From contig CAIRTT010000548.1 of NCBI GenBank assembly GCA_903881535.1, forward strand, positions 1-19,174: DNA of 19,174 nucleotides. The letters run 5' to 3'. The notes below the pieces were generated by a model, which was not told the origin of the DNA, ran no database searches, and saw only the letters and a program-made list of their open reading frames with translations. Shown one piece after another: positions 1 to 6,836 of this stretch. A program made the position numbers and the translations under genes. How positions within the stretch are numbered: the first letter of the stretch is position 1; the number at the start of each line of letters is the position of its first letter. Source of the DNA: an uncultured Armatimonadota bacterium. Lineage in GTDB: Bacteria; Armatimonadota; Armatimonadia; Armatimonadales; Armatimonadaceae.

Positions 1-228
1 AAACAAAACAAACGCATCTGCTCGATAAAATCAAAACATCTGCTAAAAAGTTACTAGGCATAACCACCATCATTGATCCTCAAAGAACGTGGATTCTGAC
101 AATGGATGCACACTATCTTGTATGTAAAAAACTGCTAGAAGACTAAGCTTCAATCCGCATCCGAAGCACTTGGGCATCGGACGCAAGGAGAAGAATACAG
201 CCACAAGAGACCGCACGCAAGGAGAAAA

Positions 229-312
229 ATGGGTATTTTCGGATATATCAAGATTGAGCTCTCGAAATCGCAGAATCATCTATATATAGGATGGCAATGT
301 CGCGCTATATGA
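229..312 (+). CDS. Possible 27-residue small protein upstream of gyrB
   Basis: An ATG at 229 follows AAGGAG (219-224) by four bases and opens a 27-codon frame ending in TGA at 310-312. It starts MGIFGYIKIELSKS and has no recognisable domain; it is mildly basic with no membrane segment. The only support is the strong ribosome-binding site, which is part of a repeated 12-mer whose other copy (181-192) has no start codon after it. It could be a leader peptide or simply chance. I do not recognise it. Confidence 0.2.
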   Translation: MGIFGYIKIELSKSQNHLYIGWQCRAI

Positions 313-399
313 AACAGGGGACACCCCCCAGGTTTCTACAGTATGTTCAGGTACAGGACGCCCCAAGGCCACACAGCGGCAAGCCAATCCGTGACAGGC

Positions 400-405
400 T
401 ATAAT
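400..405 (+). promoter_or_regulatory. Putative -10 element of gyrB
   Basis: A perfect TATAAT ends four bases before the ATG at 410. No good -35 hexamer is found 16-19 bases upstream. If it is used, transcription starts at or just after the first possible gyrB codon. The message would then be leaderless from 410, or translation would begin at GTG 428 or TTG 452. Confidence 0.45.
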
Positions 406-409
406 ATTA

Positions 410-2479
410 ATGTTAACAGGGTCTTTAGTGGCCCTTATTAAGGATGCTCTCTTGAACGACGACCAGCAGGACCTCTTCACCGACTCCGATTTGGAATCTG
501 ATTACGCAACTCCATCAATTCAGCGTGTAGAAAATGACTACAACGCCGATGCACTTAGTATGCTCGAGGGTCTTGAAGCTGTCCGTAAGCGCCCCGGGAT
601 GTATATTGGTGACACCGGTCTTGGTGGATTGCATCACCTCTTTAAAGAGATTATTGACAACTCGATCGATGAAGTATTAGCAGGCTATTGCACCGAGATT
701 CACGTCACACTTCATGCCGACCGATCGATAACCATTACGGATAATGGGCGTGGCATCCCAGTAGATGTTAATAAGCAAACAGGTAAGCCGGGCGTCGAGA
801 TGGTGATGACCGAGCTTCATGCTGGCGGTAAATTTGGAGATGGTGGTTATAAGACATCAGGTGGTCTACACGGTGTTGGCGCATCGTGTGTCAACGCGTT
901 GTCCCTCTGGCTTGAGACCACAGTTCGTCGCGATGGCAAGATGCATCAGGTTCGCTTTGAACGCGGTGTCGTCACAGTTCCGACAAGGGTCATTGGTACA
1001 TGTGAAGTTACCAATACTGGAACAACACAACGCTGGCTTTCAGATCCCGATATTTTCGCGATGGCATTGGATCAAACAGGGCAGCTGGATTATCGTGCAG
1101 AGCTCTTCTTAGGACGAATCCGTGAATTGTCCTATCTGAACAAAGAAGTGAAGATTAGCTTCCTCGATGAACTCAATGATCGTGAACTGGAAGTATTTCA
1201 CCATCAACGTGGAATCGCTGAATATGTCATACACCTCAATCAGAGTAAGGATCCTATCGGTTCCAAGGTTGTTTACTTTTTCAAGGACCAAGGCGAAACT
1301 CAAGTCGAAGTCTCGTTCCAGTACAACAGAAGCTATTCAGAGAGCATTTACTGTTTTACAAACAACATTCCACAACCCGATGGTGGTACGCACCTCTCAG
1401 GATTCAAGACAGCTCTAACGCGCGTAGTCAACCAATATGCGCGTAAAAACAACTTTATAAAGGAAAAGGAATCAAACCTGAGCGGCGATGATGTCCGTGA
1501 AGGTTTAACGGCTGTGATTTCAGTCCGCTTGACCAATCCGATGTTCAACTCGCAGGACAAGCGGCGCCTGACAAACATCGAAGTCGAAGGTATCGTCAAC
1601 ACAATCGTTGGCGAAGGTCTAACGACATTCCTTGAGGAAAATCCGGCTGCTGCCAAGTCTATCCTTGATAAAGCTCTGACAGCACAAAAGGCGCGTGAAG
1701 CAGCGCGTAAAGCTTCCGATCTCGTAAAACGTCAAAATGCCCTGGAGAACTCAAGTCTTCCTGGAAAACTGGCAGACTGTACGGAACGTAGCCCAGCAAA
1801 ATCTGAGATTTATCTTGTCGAAGGTGACTCGGCTGGAGGCTCTGCCAAGCAAGGCCGTGACCGTACCACCCAAGCAGTACTGCCTTTGTTCGGGAAAATC
1901 ATCTGTGTTGAAAAGGCACGTATTGACAAGGCCCTCGATAATCAATCTGTAAAGATGATTATTAGTGCACTTGGAGCCGGCATCGCATTCGGAAATGACG
2001 AAGACGCAATTCGCTTTGACATCAACAAGCTGCGTTATCACAAAGTCATCATCATGACCGACGCTGATGTAGACGGCGACCACATCCGAACTCTGCTACT
2101 AAACTTCTTCTATCGCTACATGCGTCCACTCATCGATGGTGGCTACATCTACATCGCACAGCCACCGCTATACGCAGTACGCATCGGTAAGGATGAGAAA
2201 ATCTACGCACGCACTGAGGCTGACCGCGACCGGATCATCAAGGAAGCAAAGCGTAAGGAAGTTCATGTAACACGGTTCAAGGGACTGGGTGAAATGAACC
2301 CAGAAGACCTTTCTGAGACGACAATGAACCCTAAGAACAGAACACTTGCCCGTGTGACTGTTTCCACAGCAGCCGAGGCAGACAATGTCTTTACCGTTCT
2401 TCTCGGTGAGAAGGTAGAACCTAGGCGTGCTTTCATCGAGCGTCATGCCCGGGAAGCAAAGAACATCGACACGTTCTAA
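410..2479 (+). CDS. gyrB: DNA gyrase subunit B
   Basis: ATPase subunit of DNA gyrase, which with GyrA introduces negative supercoils using ATP; cytoplasmic, nucleoid-associated. The GHKL ATPase motifs are all present: EIIDNSIDE, DNGRGIP and GGLHGVGASCVNALS. The TOPRIM domain has EGDSAGG (Glu471 counted from ATG 410) and MTDADVDGDHIRTLL (Asp551, 553, 555), followed by QPPLY and RFKGLGEMNP near the C-terminus. It ends AKNIDTF. The 689-residue frame is longer than the usual ~640 because of an N-terminal extension of about 40 residues. The start is uncertain: ATG 410 sits four bases after TATAAT with no Shine-Dalgarno. GTG 428 has AGG seven bases upstream, and TTG 452 has AAGGA at ideal spacing. 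An unusual residue is Phe494 in LPLFGKI, where Escherichia coli has Lys447. gyrA is not in the window. Confidence 0.97.
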   Translation: MLTGSLVALIKDALLNDDQQDLFTDSDLESDYATPSIQRVENDYNADALSMLEGLEAVRKRPGMYIGDTGLGGLHHLFKEIIDNSIDEVLAGYCTEIHVTLHADRSITITDNGRGIPVDVNKQTGKPGVEMVMTELHAGGKFGDGGYKTSGGLHGVGASCVNALSLWLETTVRRDGKMHQVRFERGVVTVPTRVIGTCEVTNTGTTQRWLSDPDIFAMALDQTGQLDYRAELFLGRIRELSYLNKEVKISFLDELNDRELEVFHHQRGIAEYVIHLNQSKDPIGSKVVYFFKDQGETQVEVSFQYNRSYSESIYCFTNNIPQPDGGTHLSGFKTALTRVVNQYARKNNFIKEKESNLSGDDVREGLTAVISVRLTNPMFNSQDKRRLTNIEVEGIVNTIVGEGLTTFLEENPAAAKSILDKALTAQKAREAARKASDLVKRQNALENSSLPGKLADCTERSPAKSEIYLVEGDSAGGSAKQGRDRTTQAVLPLFGKIICVEKARIDKALDNQSVKMIISALGAGIAFGNDEDAIRFDINKLRYHKVIIMTDADVDGDHIRTLLLNFFYRYMRPLIDGGYIYIAQPPLYAVRIGKDEKIYARTEADRDRIIKEAKRKEVHVTRFKGLGEMNPEDLSETTMNPKNRTLARVTVSTAAEADNVFTVLLGEKVEPRRAFIERHAREAKNIDTF

Positions 2480-2500
2480 AGACGGTTAGTGACAATAATG

Positions 2501-2532
2501 AGGACGCTGACATATTAGCGTCCTTTTTTGTT
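2501..2532 (+). terminator. Intrinsic terminator of gyrB
   Basis: A perfect 8-bp stem AGGACGCT (2501-2508) / AGCGTCCT (2517-2524) with an 8-base loop runs straight into a T tract (TCCTTTTTTGTTT). It lies 21 bases after the gyrB stop. Confidence 0.9.
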
Positions 2533-2731
2533 TGACAGCAGTCATCCGGTTAGTTGGGATGCGTTCGTAACTGGACTGTCACCAAACAGGACCTCATTCA
2601 CCGTCGAAACTCAGCGGTTTCGAGCAGCTAGGGACACCTTCGTTACTGCGAGGTTATCCAACCAATTCCACATGTTCAATCGCAACTGTCGTGAGATTGT
2701 TAAAGGATGAACTTATGCTGTAGCTCCTAAG

Positions 2732-2769
2732 AAAACAAAAACCCCGCGGACCGTTAGGCCAGCGGGGTT
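2732..2769 (-). terminator. Intrinsic terminator of the rplJ-rplL operon
   Basis: On the minus strand a CCCCGC/GCGGGG stem (2762-2767 with 2742-2747) plus inner GGCC/GGACC pairing is followed by TTTTTGTTTTC. It lies about 20 bases downstream of the rplL stop and closes the operon facing gyrB. The roughly 200 bases between the gyrB and rplL terminators hold no feature I can support. Confidence 0.9.
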
Positions 2770-2788
2770 ATCGAATGCGTCTCGGAGA

Positions 2789-3157
2789 CTACTTGATCTC
2801 GACGACTGCGCCTTCGGCCTCAAGTTGACCCTTGATCTTGTCAGCTTCGTCCTTGCTAACGCCCTCTTTGATCGCCTTAGGAGCTGCGTCAACAACTTCC
2901 TTAGCTTCCTTGAGGCCGAGGCCCGTAAGTTCGCGGACAACCTTGATAACCTGGATCTTCTTGTCACCTGCGGACTTGAGGACGACATCGAATGCAGTCT
3001 TCTCTTCCACAACAGCAGCTCCGCCAGCAGCAGGAGCAGCAGCAGCTGCAGGTGCAGCAGCGCTAACGCCAAACTTCTCTTGAAGTGCCTTTACGAGCTC
3101 GGAGAGCTCGAGGACAGTCATGTTCTCAATGGCGCCAATAAGTTCTTCAGCGGTCAT
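2789..3157 (-). CDS. rplL: 50S ribosomal protein L7/L12
   Basis: Acidic stalk protein that binds L10 as dimers and recruits and stimulates the GTPase translation factors. At 122 residues it has the normal length. The N-terminal dimerisation helices (MTAEELIGAIENMTVLELSEL) are followed by an Ala/Pro-rich flexible hinge at about residues 33-50. The globular C-terminal domain then carries GLGLKEAKEVVDAAPK and ends GAVVEIK. A Shine-Dalgarno AAAGGG lies eight bases before ATG 3157. It follows rplJ after 41 bases and shares its promoter and L10 leader; a strong terminator follows. Confidence 0.98.
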   Translation of the reverse strand: MTAEELIGAIENMTVLELSELVKALQEKFGVSAAAPAAAAAPAAGGAAVVEEKTAFDVVLKSAGDKKIQVIKVVRELTGLGLKEAKEVVDAAPKAIKEGVSKDEADKIKGQLEAEGAVVEIK

Positions 3158-3198
3158 GATTGATACCCTTTCAATGTGGTGTTCTCACCACGATACAG

Positions 3199-3774
3199 TT
3201 ACGCGGCGGCTTTCTTATCTTCGATAGCCTTGAGCGTGTAAACAAAATTCGAGATAACCCCTTGCAACGTGTACACGAGGCCGGAGATTGGTGAGTTGAA
3301 CGCACCAAGCATCTGTGAAAGGAGAACATCACGCGGTGGAACCTTGGAAAGAGCAGTAATCTGCTCAGCACCAAAGTAACGCCCACCGACCACACCACCC
3401 TTGATTTTCAACGGGGTGTTGCGGTTTGCAGCGATGTAATCCACGACAACCTTTGCAACTCCAACTGGATCGGAGGAAGCAATCGTTGCAGCCGTTGTGC
3501 CGTTCAACAGGACATCGACACGTTCGTCGTCGATTCCCTGTTCCTTCAGCGCAATACGCATCAACGTGTTCTTCACAACCGAGAAGTCACCATCGCCGAG
3601 TTCACGTAGCTTAGTTCGAATCTCGCCCATCTGAGGCACGGTCAGACCACGGTACTCCGTGAGGATGACTGCTTCACTGTTAGACAGTGTCACACCCAGG
3701 TCACTGGTAATCGCCTTCTTGACCGAGGCCGGCTTTTTGGAGATCTGCCGACTGATCTTGGTTTTCTTTGCCAT
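3199..3774 (-). CDS. rplJ: 50S ribosomal protein L10
   Basis: Base of the ribosomal stalk: it binds 23S rRNA and carries L7/L12 dimers on its C-terminal helix. The 191-residue product starts MAKKTKISRQISKKPASVKK. It has the L10 core (ILTEYRGLTVPQMGEIRTKLRE, VVKNTLMRIAL) and the segment GTTAATIASSDPVGVAKVV, and ends EDKKAAA. It is slightly longer than the usual 165-180 because of a basic N-terminal tail. A longer in-frame extension to 3852 is rejected. ATG 3774 has a strong GAAGGA ribosome-binding site seven bases upstream, and the extension would be read from the structured leader. Expression is probably autoregulated through the L10 leader just upstream. Confidence 0.97.
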   Translation of the reverse strand: MAKKTKISRQISKKPASVKKAITSDLGVTLSNSEAVILTEYRGLTVPQMGEIRTKLRELGDGDFSVVKNTLMRIALKEQGIDDERVDVLLNGTTAATIASSDPVGVAKVVVDYIAANRNTPLKIKGGVVGGRYFGAEQITALSKVPPRDVLLSQMLGAFNSPISGLVYTLQGVISNFVYTLKAIEDKKAAA

Positions 3775-3803
3775 TCGAGCTTCCTTCTCGTTACCGAGAC
3801 GCA

Positions 3804-3842
3804 GAAAACGAAAAGCCCTCCGACCCAGACAGGTCCGAGGGC
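3804..3842 (-). terminator. Attenuator terminator inside the rplJ leader
   Basis: On the minus strand GCCCTC/GAGGGC plus GACC/GGTC, separated by one mismatch, forms a strong hairpin (3842-3815) followed by TTTTCGTTTT (3814-3805). It sits about 30 bases before the rplJ start, so it must be conditional. Its upstream arm can instead pair with CCGAGGG at 3877-3871. Confidence 0.8.
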
Positions 3843-3946
3843 GAACACACATTACAGCGTACTCGCTTTACCCTCGGCAGGCGTACATCACGTACATTAC
3901 AGGGCGAACCCTACCGGCTGTCTTAGGGGAAAGACAAACGTTTCCA
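3804..3946 (-). promoter_or_regulatory. L10 leader (autoregulatory ribosomal protein leader RNA)
   Basis: Read on the minus strand from about 3946, the 5' region of the rplJ message carries hallmarks of the L10 leader family. They are ACAGCCGGTAGGG (3921-3909), a small AGGG/CCCT hairpin and the conserved CCTGCCGAGGG (3881-3871), where the L10(L12) complex is expected to bind. Downstream, CCGAGGG (3877-3871) can pair with CCCTCGG (3841-3835), which is also the 5' arm of a terminator hairpin. The two pairings exclude each other. Known behaviour of the family: excess L10 binds the leader and favours termination. The structure is seen; the regulation is inferred by homology. Confidence 0.85.
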
Positions 3947-3953
3947 AGGGTGG

Positions 3954-3982
3954 ATGTTATCGCGGCTTCTATCGCACGTCAA
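3954..3982 (-). promoter_or_regulatory. Promoter of rplJ-rplL
   Basis: On the minus strand TTGACG (3982-3977), a 17-bp spacer and TAACAT (3959-3954) match the housekeeping sigma-factor consensus. The predicted start near 3947 lies just before the L10 leader and gives an untranslated leader of about 170 bases. The -35 box lies inside the last codons of the upstream permease gene. Confidence 0.75.
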
Positions 3983-4862
3983 GGATAGTCTTTAGAATCA
4001 GGTACGTGTCCATACAGATAACCATCAGCACGAACGCCCACTTTAGTTTTGCTGGACTGATGTTCTTACCAATGGTAATACCAAGCTGAGCAAATATGGA
4101 TGCACCGATTAACATCAACATCGCGATATCAAGCCGAACATTTCCGGCAAAAGCGTAATTGACGGTTCCGGAAAGGGATGTCACCAGCAACACACCTGTT
4201 GATGCCATCGCGGCCGAGTTAACCCTCATCCCAACCCCACGTGTCAATAATGGAGTCCATAACAACCCTCCACCGATACCAAGGATTCCGCCGAGTGCGC
4301 CGATCACGATTGCAGCTGGAAGCAAGACAAAATATGGCACAACCCGGTCAACGGTATTTAGCGAGAGGGTTGGCCCCAGCTTGGATGTCGAAAGAATCCC
4401 CGTGACCGCTCCGGGATCCGCTGGCGCAGTAGCCATTAGAAGTGCGCTTATCCCTAATATTACGATGAACGCAATATTTACAACCGATGCGGCGATCCCG
4501 AGTGTATTTAGATGCTGTAGCAGACTTACCCCAAGCTGAACGCCGAACCATGTTGGAACTGCGATGACAACCGCTAGTTTTAGCTCCCCCAGACCACTTC
4601 GCTGTGCTTTGATGAGCGATGCCACTGCCACACCAATCATCTGACACAGTCCTGTACCTACCGCAACCGTGGCTGGCATCCCAAGTATGTTCACCAAAAT
4701 GGGCGTGATGAGAATGCCGCCACCAACACTGAACATCCCAGCCGTAACCCCAACGGCACAGCCGAGCATCAAAATAATGAGCGTTTCAACAATCGTCAGG
4801 GTCGTAGCCTTCCTATCGCAGCGTTGATTCTGTCTAGGATGAGTACAGACAATGCACCCCAA
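3969..4862 (-). CDS. TauE/SafE family sulfite/anion permease
   Basis: Integral inner-membrane protein of the TauE/SafE (DUF81) family, whose studied members move sulfite, sulfoacetate or other organosulfur anions; the substrate here is unknown. Two homologous halves are visible, each opening with a glycine-rich segment: GVTAGMFSVGGGILITPIL near the N-terminus and IGALGGILGIGGGLLWTPLL in the second half. About eight hydrophobic segments are present. The start is uncertain. The frame opens with TTG at 4862, which lacks a Shine-Dalgarno. The first membrane helix begins after about residue 24, and an AGGAAGG motif lies eight bases before an in-frame CTG at 4799, so the protein may really start there (about 276 residues). 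The 3' end contains the -35 box of rplJ. Confidence 0.9.
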   Translation of the reverse strand: MGCIVCTHPRQNQRCDRKATTLTIVETLIILMLGCAVGVTAGMFSVGGGILITPILVNILGMPATVAVGTGLCQMIGVAVASLIKAQRSGLGELKLAVVIAVPTWFGVQLGVSLLQHLNTLGIAASVVNIAFIVILGISALLMATAPADPGAVTGILSTSKLGPTLSLNTVDRVVPYFVLLPAAIVIGALGGILGIGGGLLWTPLLTRGVGMRVNSAAMASTGVLLVTSLSGTVNYAFAGNVRLDIAMLMLIGASIFAQLGITIGKNISPAKLKWAFVLMVICMDTYLILKTILDVR

Positions 4863-5142
4863 AGTGCAGGTAACACTACTGACATCACAACATTTACGAT
4901 GGATACGCGCATTGGGGAAACCATATCAGAGTTATGGGGTTTTTCACTGAAACGATGACAATCGGATTAGCTATTGCGGCTACATGATTTTTGGTGATAC
5001 GTCGCAAGACGGACGACAGCCAGAAAAGCTTATCTGCTGTGTACCTTCTCATCTTCTACCGCGATTGCCTTGAACTGAACCTCTTCGGTTGCAAAACCGT
5101 CTTTGAATCGACCCGCATTCTGACATTTATGGAGTACCTCTT
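4863..5142. other. Divergent intergenic region, permease / secreted protein
   Basis: About 280 bases (340 if the permease starts at 4799) without a supported gene. It holds a small hairpin CGGTT-GCAA-AACCG (5086-5099) with a GNRA-type loop in the probable 5' leader of the + strand gene. A Shine-Dalgarno GGAG lies eight bases before ATG 5143. No -35/-10 pair is convincing on either strand. Confidence 0.4.
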
Positions 5143-5742
5143 ATGAACAACAAGTTGATCGGTCTTGGAGCTTTGTCGCTCTTTATGATCTCTGGCAGTT
5201 TTGCTCAGGATGGAACCAAGCCAAAGGGACAACGTCAGGGAAATGGTAAGGCAAAGGCCAGAACCATCGATGCGGCTGACATTCAAACCGCATTGAAGGG
5301 AATGACACTGAGCGCTGAACAGAGTGCAAAGGTTTCTGACTTGGTCAAAGAATTCCTTACCGGTGTAAATGGAACATTGACTCCTGAGCAACAGGATCAG
5401 TTGAAGACAGCGCTTGAAAAGGCCATCGCGCCGAAGAGCCCTGCAGACAATCTGATTACCTCTCTGTCTGCGGCTGTCACACTAACCCCAGAGCAAGAGC
5501 TCAAAATCAAGCCATTGGTTGAGGAAACGCTCAAGGCGATGCGTGACAAGACCAAGGGGTTGGAGGCAAACGAGCGAAAGCAAGTTACAGAGCAATCAAT
5601 GTCCGACCTCAAGACAGCACTCCGCGGAGTTCTGACAACTGACCAGCAGGCAAAGTTGGATAATTGGAAGCCATCGATGCGCGGTCGTGCTCAAGGTCAA
5701 CCTGGCCCAGGAGCGGAAGGCAAAAAGCCCGGCAAGCCGTAG
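5143..5742 (+). CDS. Secreted protein with LTxxQ-type motifs (Spy/CpxP-like)
   Basis: A 199-residue exported protein. Residues 1-21 form a signal peptide (MNNKLIGLGALSLFMISGSFA) with probable cleavage before QDG. The mature part is helical, polar and free of cysteine. It carries four copies of an L-[ST]-x-[ED]-Q motif: LSAEQ (56-60), LTPEQQ (79-84), LTPEQ (114-118) and LTTDQQ (164-169), each starting an amphipathic helix. Such motifs mark the CpxP/Spy group of periplasmic chaperones and stress sensors, but the arrangement is also common in unrelated small exported proteins, so function is tentative. The C-terminus is Gly/Pro/Lys-rich and probably disordered. Start ATG 5143 has GGAG eight bases upstream. 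It is a single gene convergent with the phosphatase gene. Confidence 0.8.
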   Translation: MNNKLIGLGALSLFMISGSFAQDGTKPKGQRQGNGKAKARTIDAADIQTALKGMTLSAEQSAKVSDLVKEFLTGVNGTLTPEQQDQLKTALEKAIAPKSPADNLITSLSAAVTLTPEQELKIKPLVEETLKAMRDKTKGLEANERKQVTEQSMSDLKTALRGVLTTDQQAKLDNWKPSMRGRAQGQPGPGAEGKKPGKP

Positions 5743-5758
5743 TAAGTTGGTATGAACA

Positions 5759-5799
5759 GCCTCATCAGATGCTGACTCTGTCTGCTCTGATGGGGCTTT
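5759..5799 (+). terminator. Hairpin between convergent genes
   Basis: GCCTCATCAGA (5759-5769) pairs with TCTGATGGGGC (5785-5795) apart from one G-U wobble, with a 15-base loop. Only three T follow on the + strand and none of note on the minus strand. It is probably a weak terminator for the secreted-protein gene. Confidence 0.55.
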
Positions 5800-5803
5800 C
5801 CGA

Positions 5804-6586
5804 TTACAGTTCAGCCAATGTCGCGATGATGCGACTCGGAATATGGAGCCCTGTTGCAGCACTGGCTTGCTCCAGCGATGTCACGCCCGTAAGGACACAA
5901 GCAGAGTGCATCCCCACCCTGTTGGCGCAGGCGATATCCGTATCAAGCCTATCTCCCACCATTAATGCATCCTCAGGGTTCGTCCTAGTCTGCTCGAGGA
6001 GAAACTGCAAGCCCAGCGGTTCCGGTTTTCCAATCGTGATTGGTTCGCATTCCGCAGCCGCAGCGATGGCCGCGACAATGCTGCCGCCGCCGGGGATCAC
6101 CCCTGTTTCTGTCGGATATTGCGTGTCCCGGTTTGTCGCTATGAAGTTCCCTGTGCGCAGGATGATTTGCTGTGCACGGAGCAGTGTCTCGTAGGTAAAA
6201 CCTTTGTCCAGACCCGCGACAACCGCATCACAGCTGGTATCTAAGTCTGTCGAAAGGTCACGGTTGACCACCGTAATCCCTGCAGCCTCAAGTTCATCCA
6301 CCAAGCCACCACCACCGACGACAAAGACCGTCTTGATGTTTGTATTTGTAGCAATCCAAGCGGACGTAGCACTGGCGCTCGTAACGATTTCATCGGGAGT
6401 GACAGCGATACCAAATGCAGCCAGTTTGCTAGCGTAGAACTGACGTGTTTGCGTCGAGTTGTTTGTTAGGTAGCGGACAGTCGTTCCAGATTGCTTTAAG
6501 CGTGCGACCGCAGGTGCGGCATCCGGTAGCTGCGTATTACCGAGAAACAAGACTCCATCCATATCAAATACAACTAAACGGTACAT
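5804..6586 (-). CDS. HAD-IIA family phosphatase (NagD / phosphoglycolate phosphatase-like)
   Basis: Cytoplasmic haloacid-dehalogenase phosphatase of subfamily IIA, which uses an aspartyl-phosphate intermediate on small phosphate esters. The motifs in order are VVFDMDGVLFLGN (nucleophile and acid/base Asp), LTNNST (motif II), IGKPEP (motif III Lys) and MVGDRLDTDI (motif IV acids). The cap lies between motifs II and III, as in NagD and p-nitrophenyl phosphatases. The exact substrate cannot be told. I prefer ATG 6586 (MYRLVVFDMDG) to ATG 6601, because TACTTT or TATGAT sequences at 6592-6602 could be a -10 box just before 6586 and neither ATG has a usable Shine-Dalgarno. It stands alone, divergent from the gtrA-like gene. 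Confidence 0.92.
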   Translation of the reverse strand: MYRLVVFDMDGVLFLGNTQLPDAAPAVARLKQSGTTVRYLTNNSTQTRQFYASKLAAFGIAVTPDEIVTSASATSAWIATNTNIKTVFVVGGGGLVDELEAAGITVVNRDLSTDLDTSCDAVVAGLDKGFTYETLLRAQQIILRTGNFIATNRDTQYPTETGVIPGGGSIVAAIAAAAECEPITIGKPEPLGLQFLLEQTRTNPEDALMVGDRLDTDIACANRVGMHSACVLTGVTSLEQASAATGLHIPSRIIATLAEL

Positions 6587-6805
6587 GCCTAAAAGTATCA
6601 TAACCTCGCGATTGGTAGTTTAGCGATGATCTTCAAGCTGCACGGATGGGCGTCAAATTCAGGCAGTAACAGATGCCGTTTTCGTAAATTGTTTCGCGTT
6701 TTGACTGCCAGAAACCTTCGTATTATTCGTTCAATGTATTGATGTACGTTGACTCCTATCGCATGCAAGCGGTCAAGTTCACACACATCAGGGTTGCATG
6801 TACCG

Positions 6806-6811
6806 TATAAT
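6806..6811 (+). promoter_or_regulatory. Putative -10 element of the gtrA-like gene
   Basis: A perfect TATAAT overlaps the upstream in-frame ATG codons (6798, 6810), so transcription would begin near 6818. That places AAAGGG (6821-6826) and GTG 6837 at the start of the message. No -35 box is clear. Confidence 0.45.
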
Positions 6812-6836
6812 GCCACGTGCAAAGGGTCGTGTTTCA

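Larger units (their letters stand above)
1..409. other. Non-coding region upstream of gyrB
   Basis: No convincing long gene lies in these 409 bases. The stretch is AT-richer than the genes and holds two small direct repeats: CATCTGCT at 15-22 and 37-44, and the 12-mer ACGCAAGGAGAA at 181-192 and 215-226. The second 12-mer contains a Shine-Dalgarno-like AAGGAG and precedes a possible 27-residue reading frame at 229-312, listed separately. A perfect TATAAT at 400-405 lies just before gyrB. gyrB is often near oriC, so I looked for DnaA boxes (TTATCCACA type) here and saw none, so there is no support for an origin in this piece. Confidence 0.5.

Noticed and set aside
2528..2710. 60-codon open frame after gyrB
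   Set aside because: It begins inside the gyrB terminator T tract, has no ribosome-binding site and its composition is not protein-like.
2713..3163. Open frames overlapping rplL on other frames and strand
   Set aside because: Shadows of the Ala-rich rplL coding sequence, with long low-complexity Ser/Leu runs.
3775..3852. N-terminal extension of rplJ to an upstream start at 3852
   Set aside because: This region is the attenuator hairpin of the L10 leader, and ATG 3774 has a strong ribosome-binding site.
4159..4539. 126-codon frame antisense to the permease
   Set aside because: Mirror of the permease codons; the Pro/Ile/Ser-rich sequence is typical of antisense frames.
6598..6822. 74-codon minus-strand frame between the phosphatase and gtrA-like genes
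   Set aside because: It overlaps the start of both genes and the gtrA promoter, has no ribosome-binding site and matches nothing I know.
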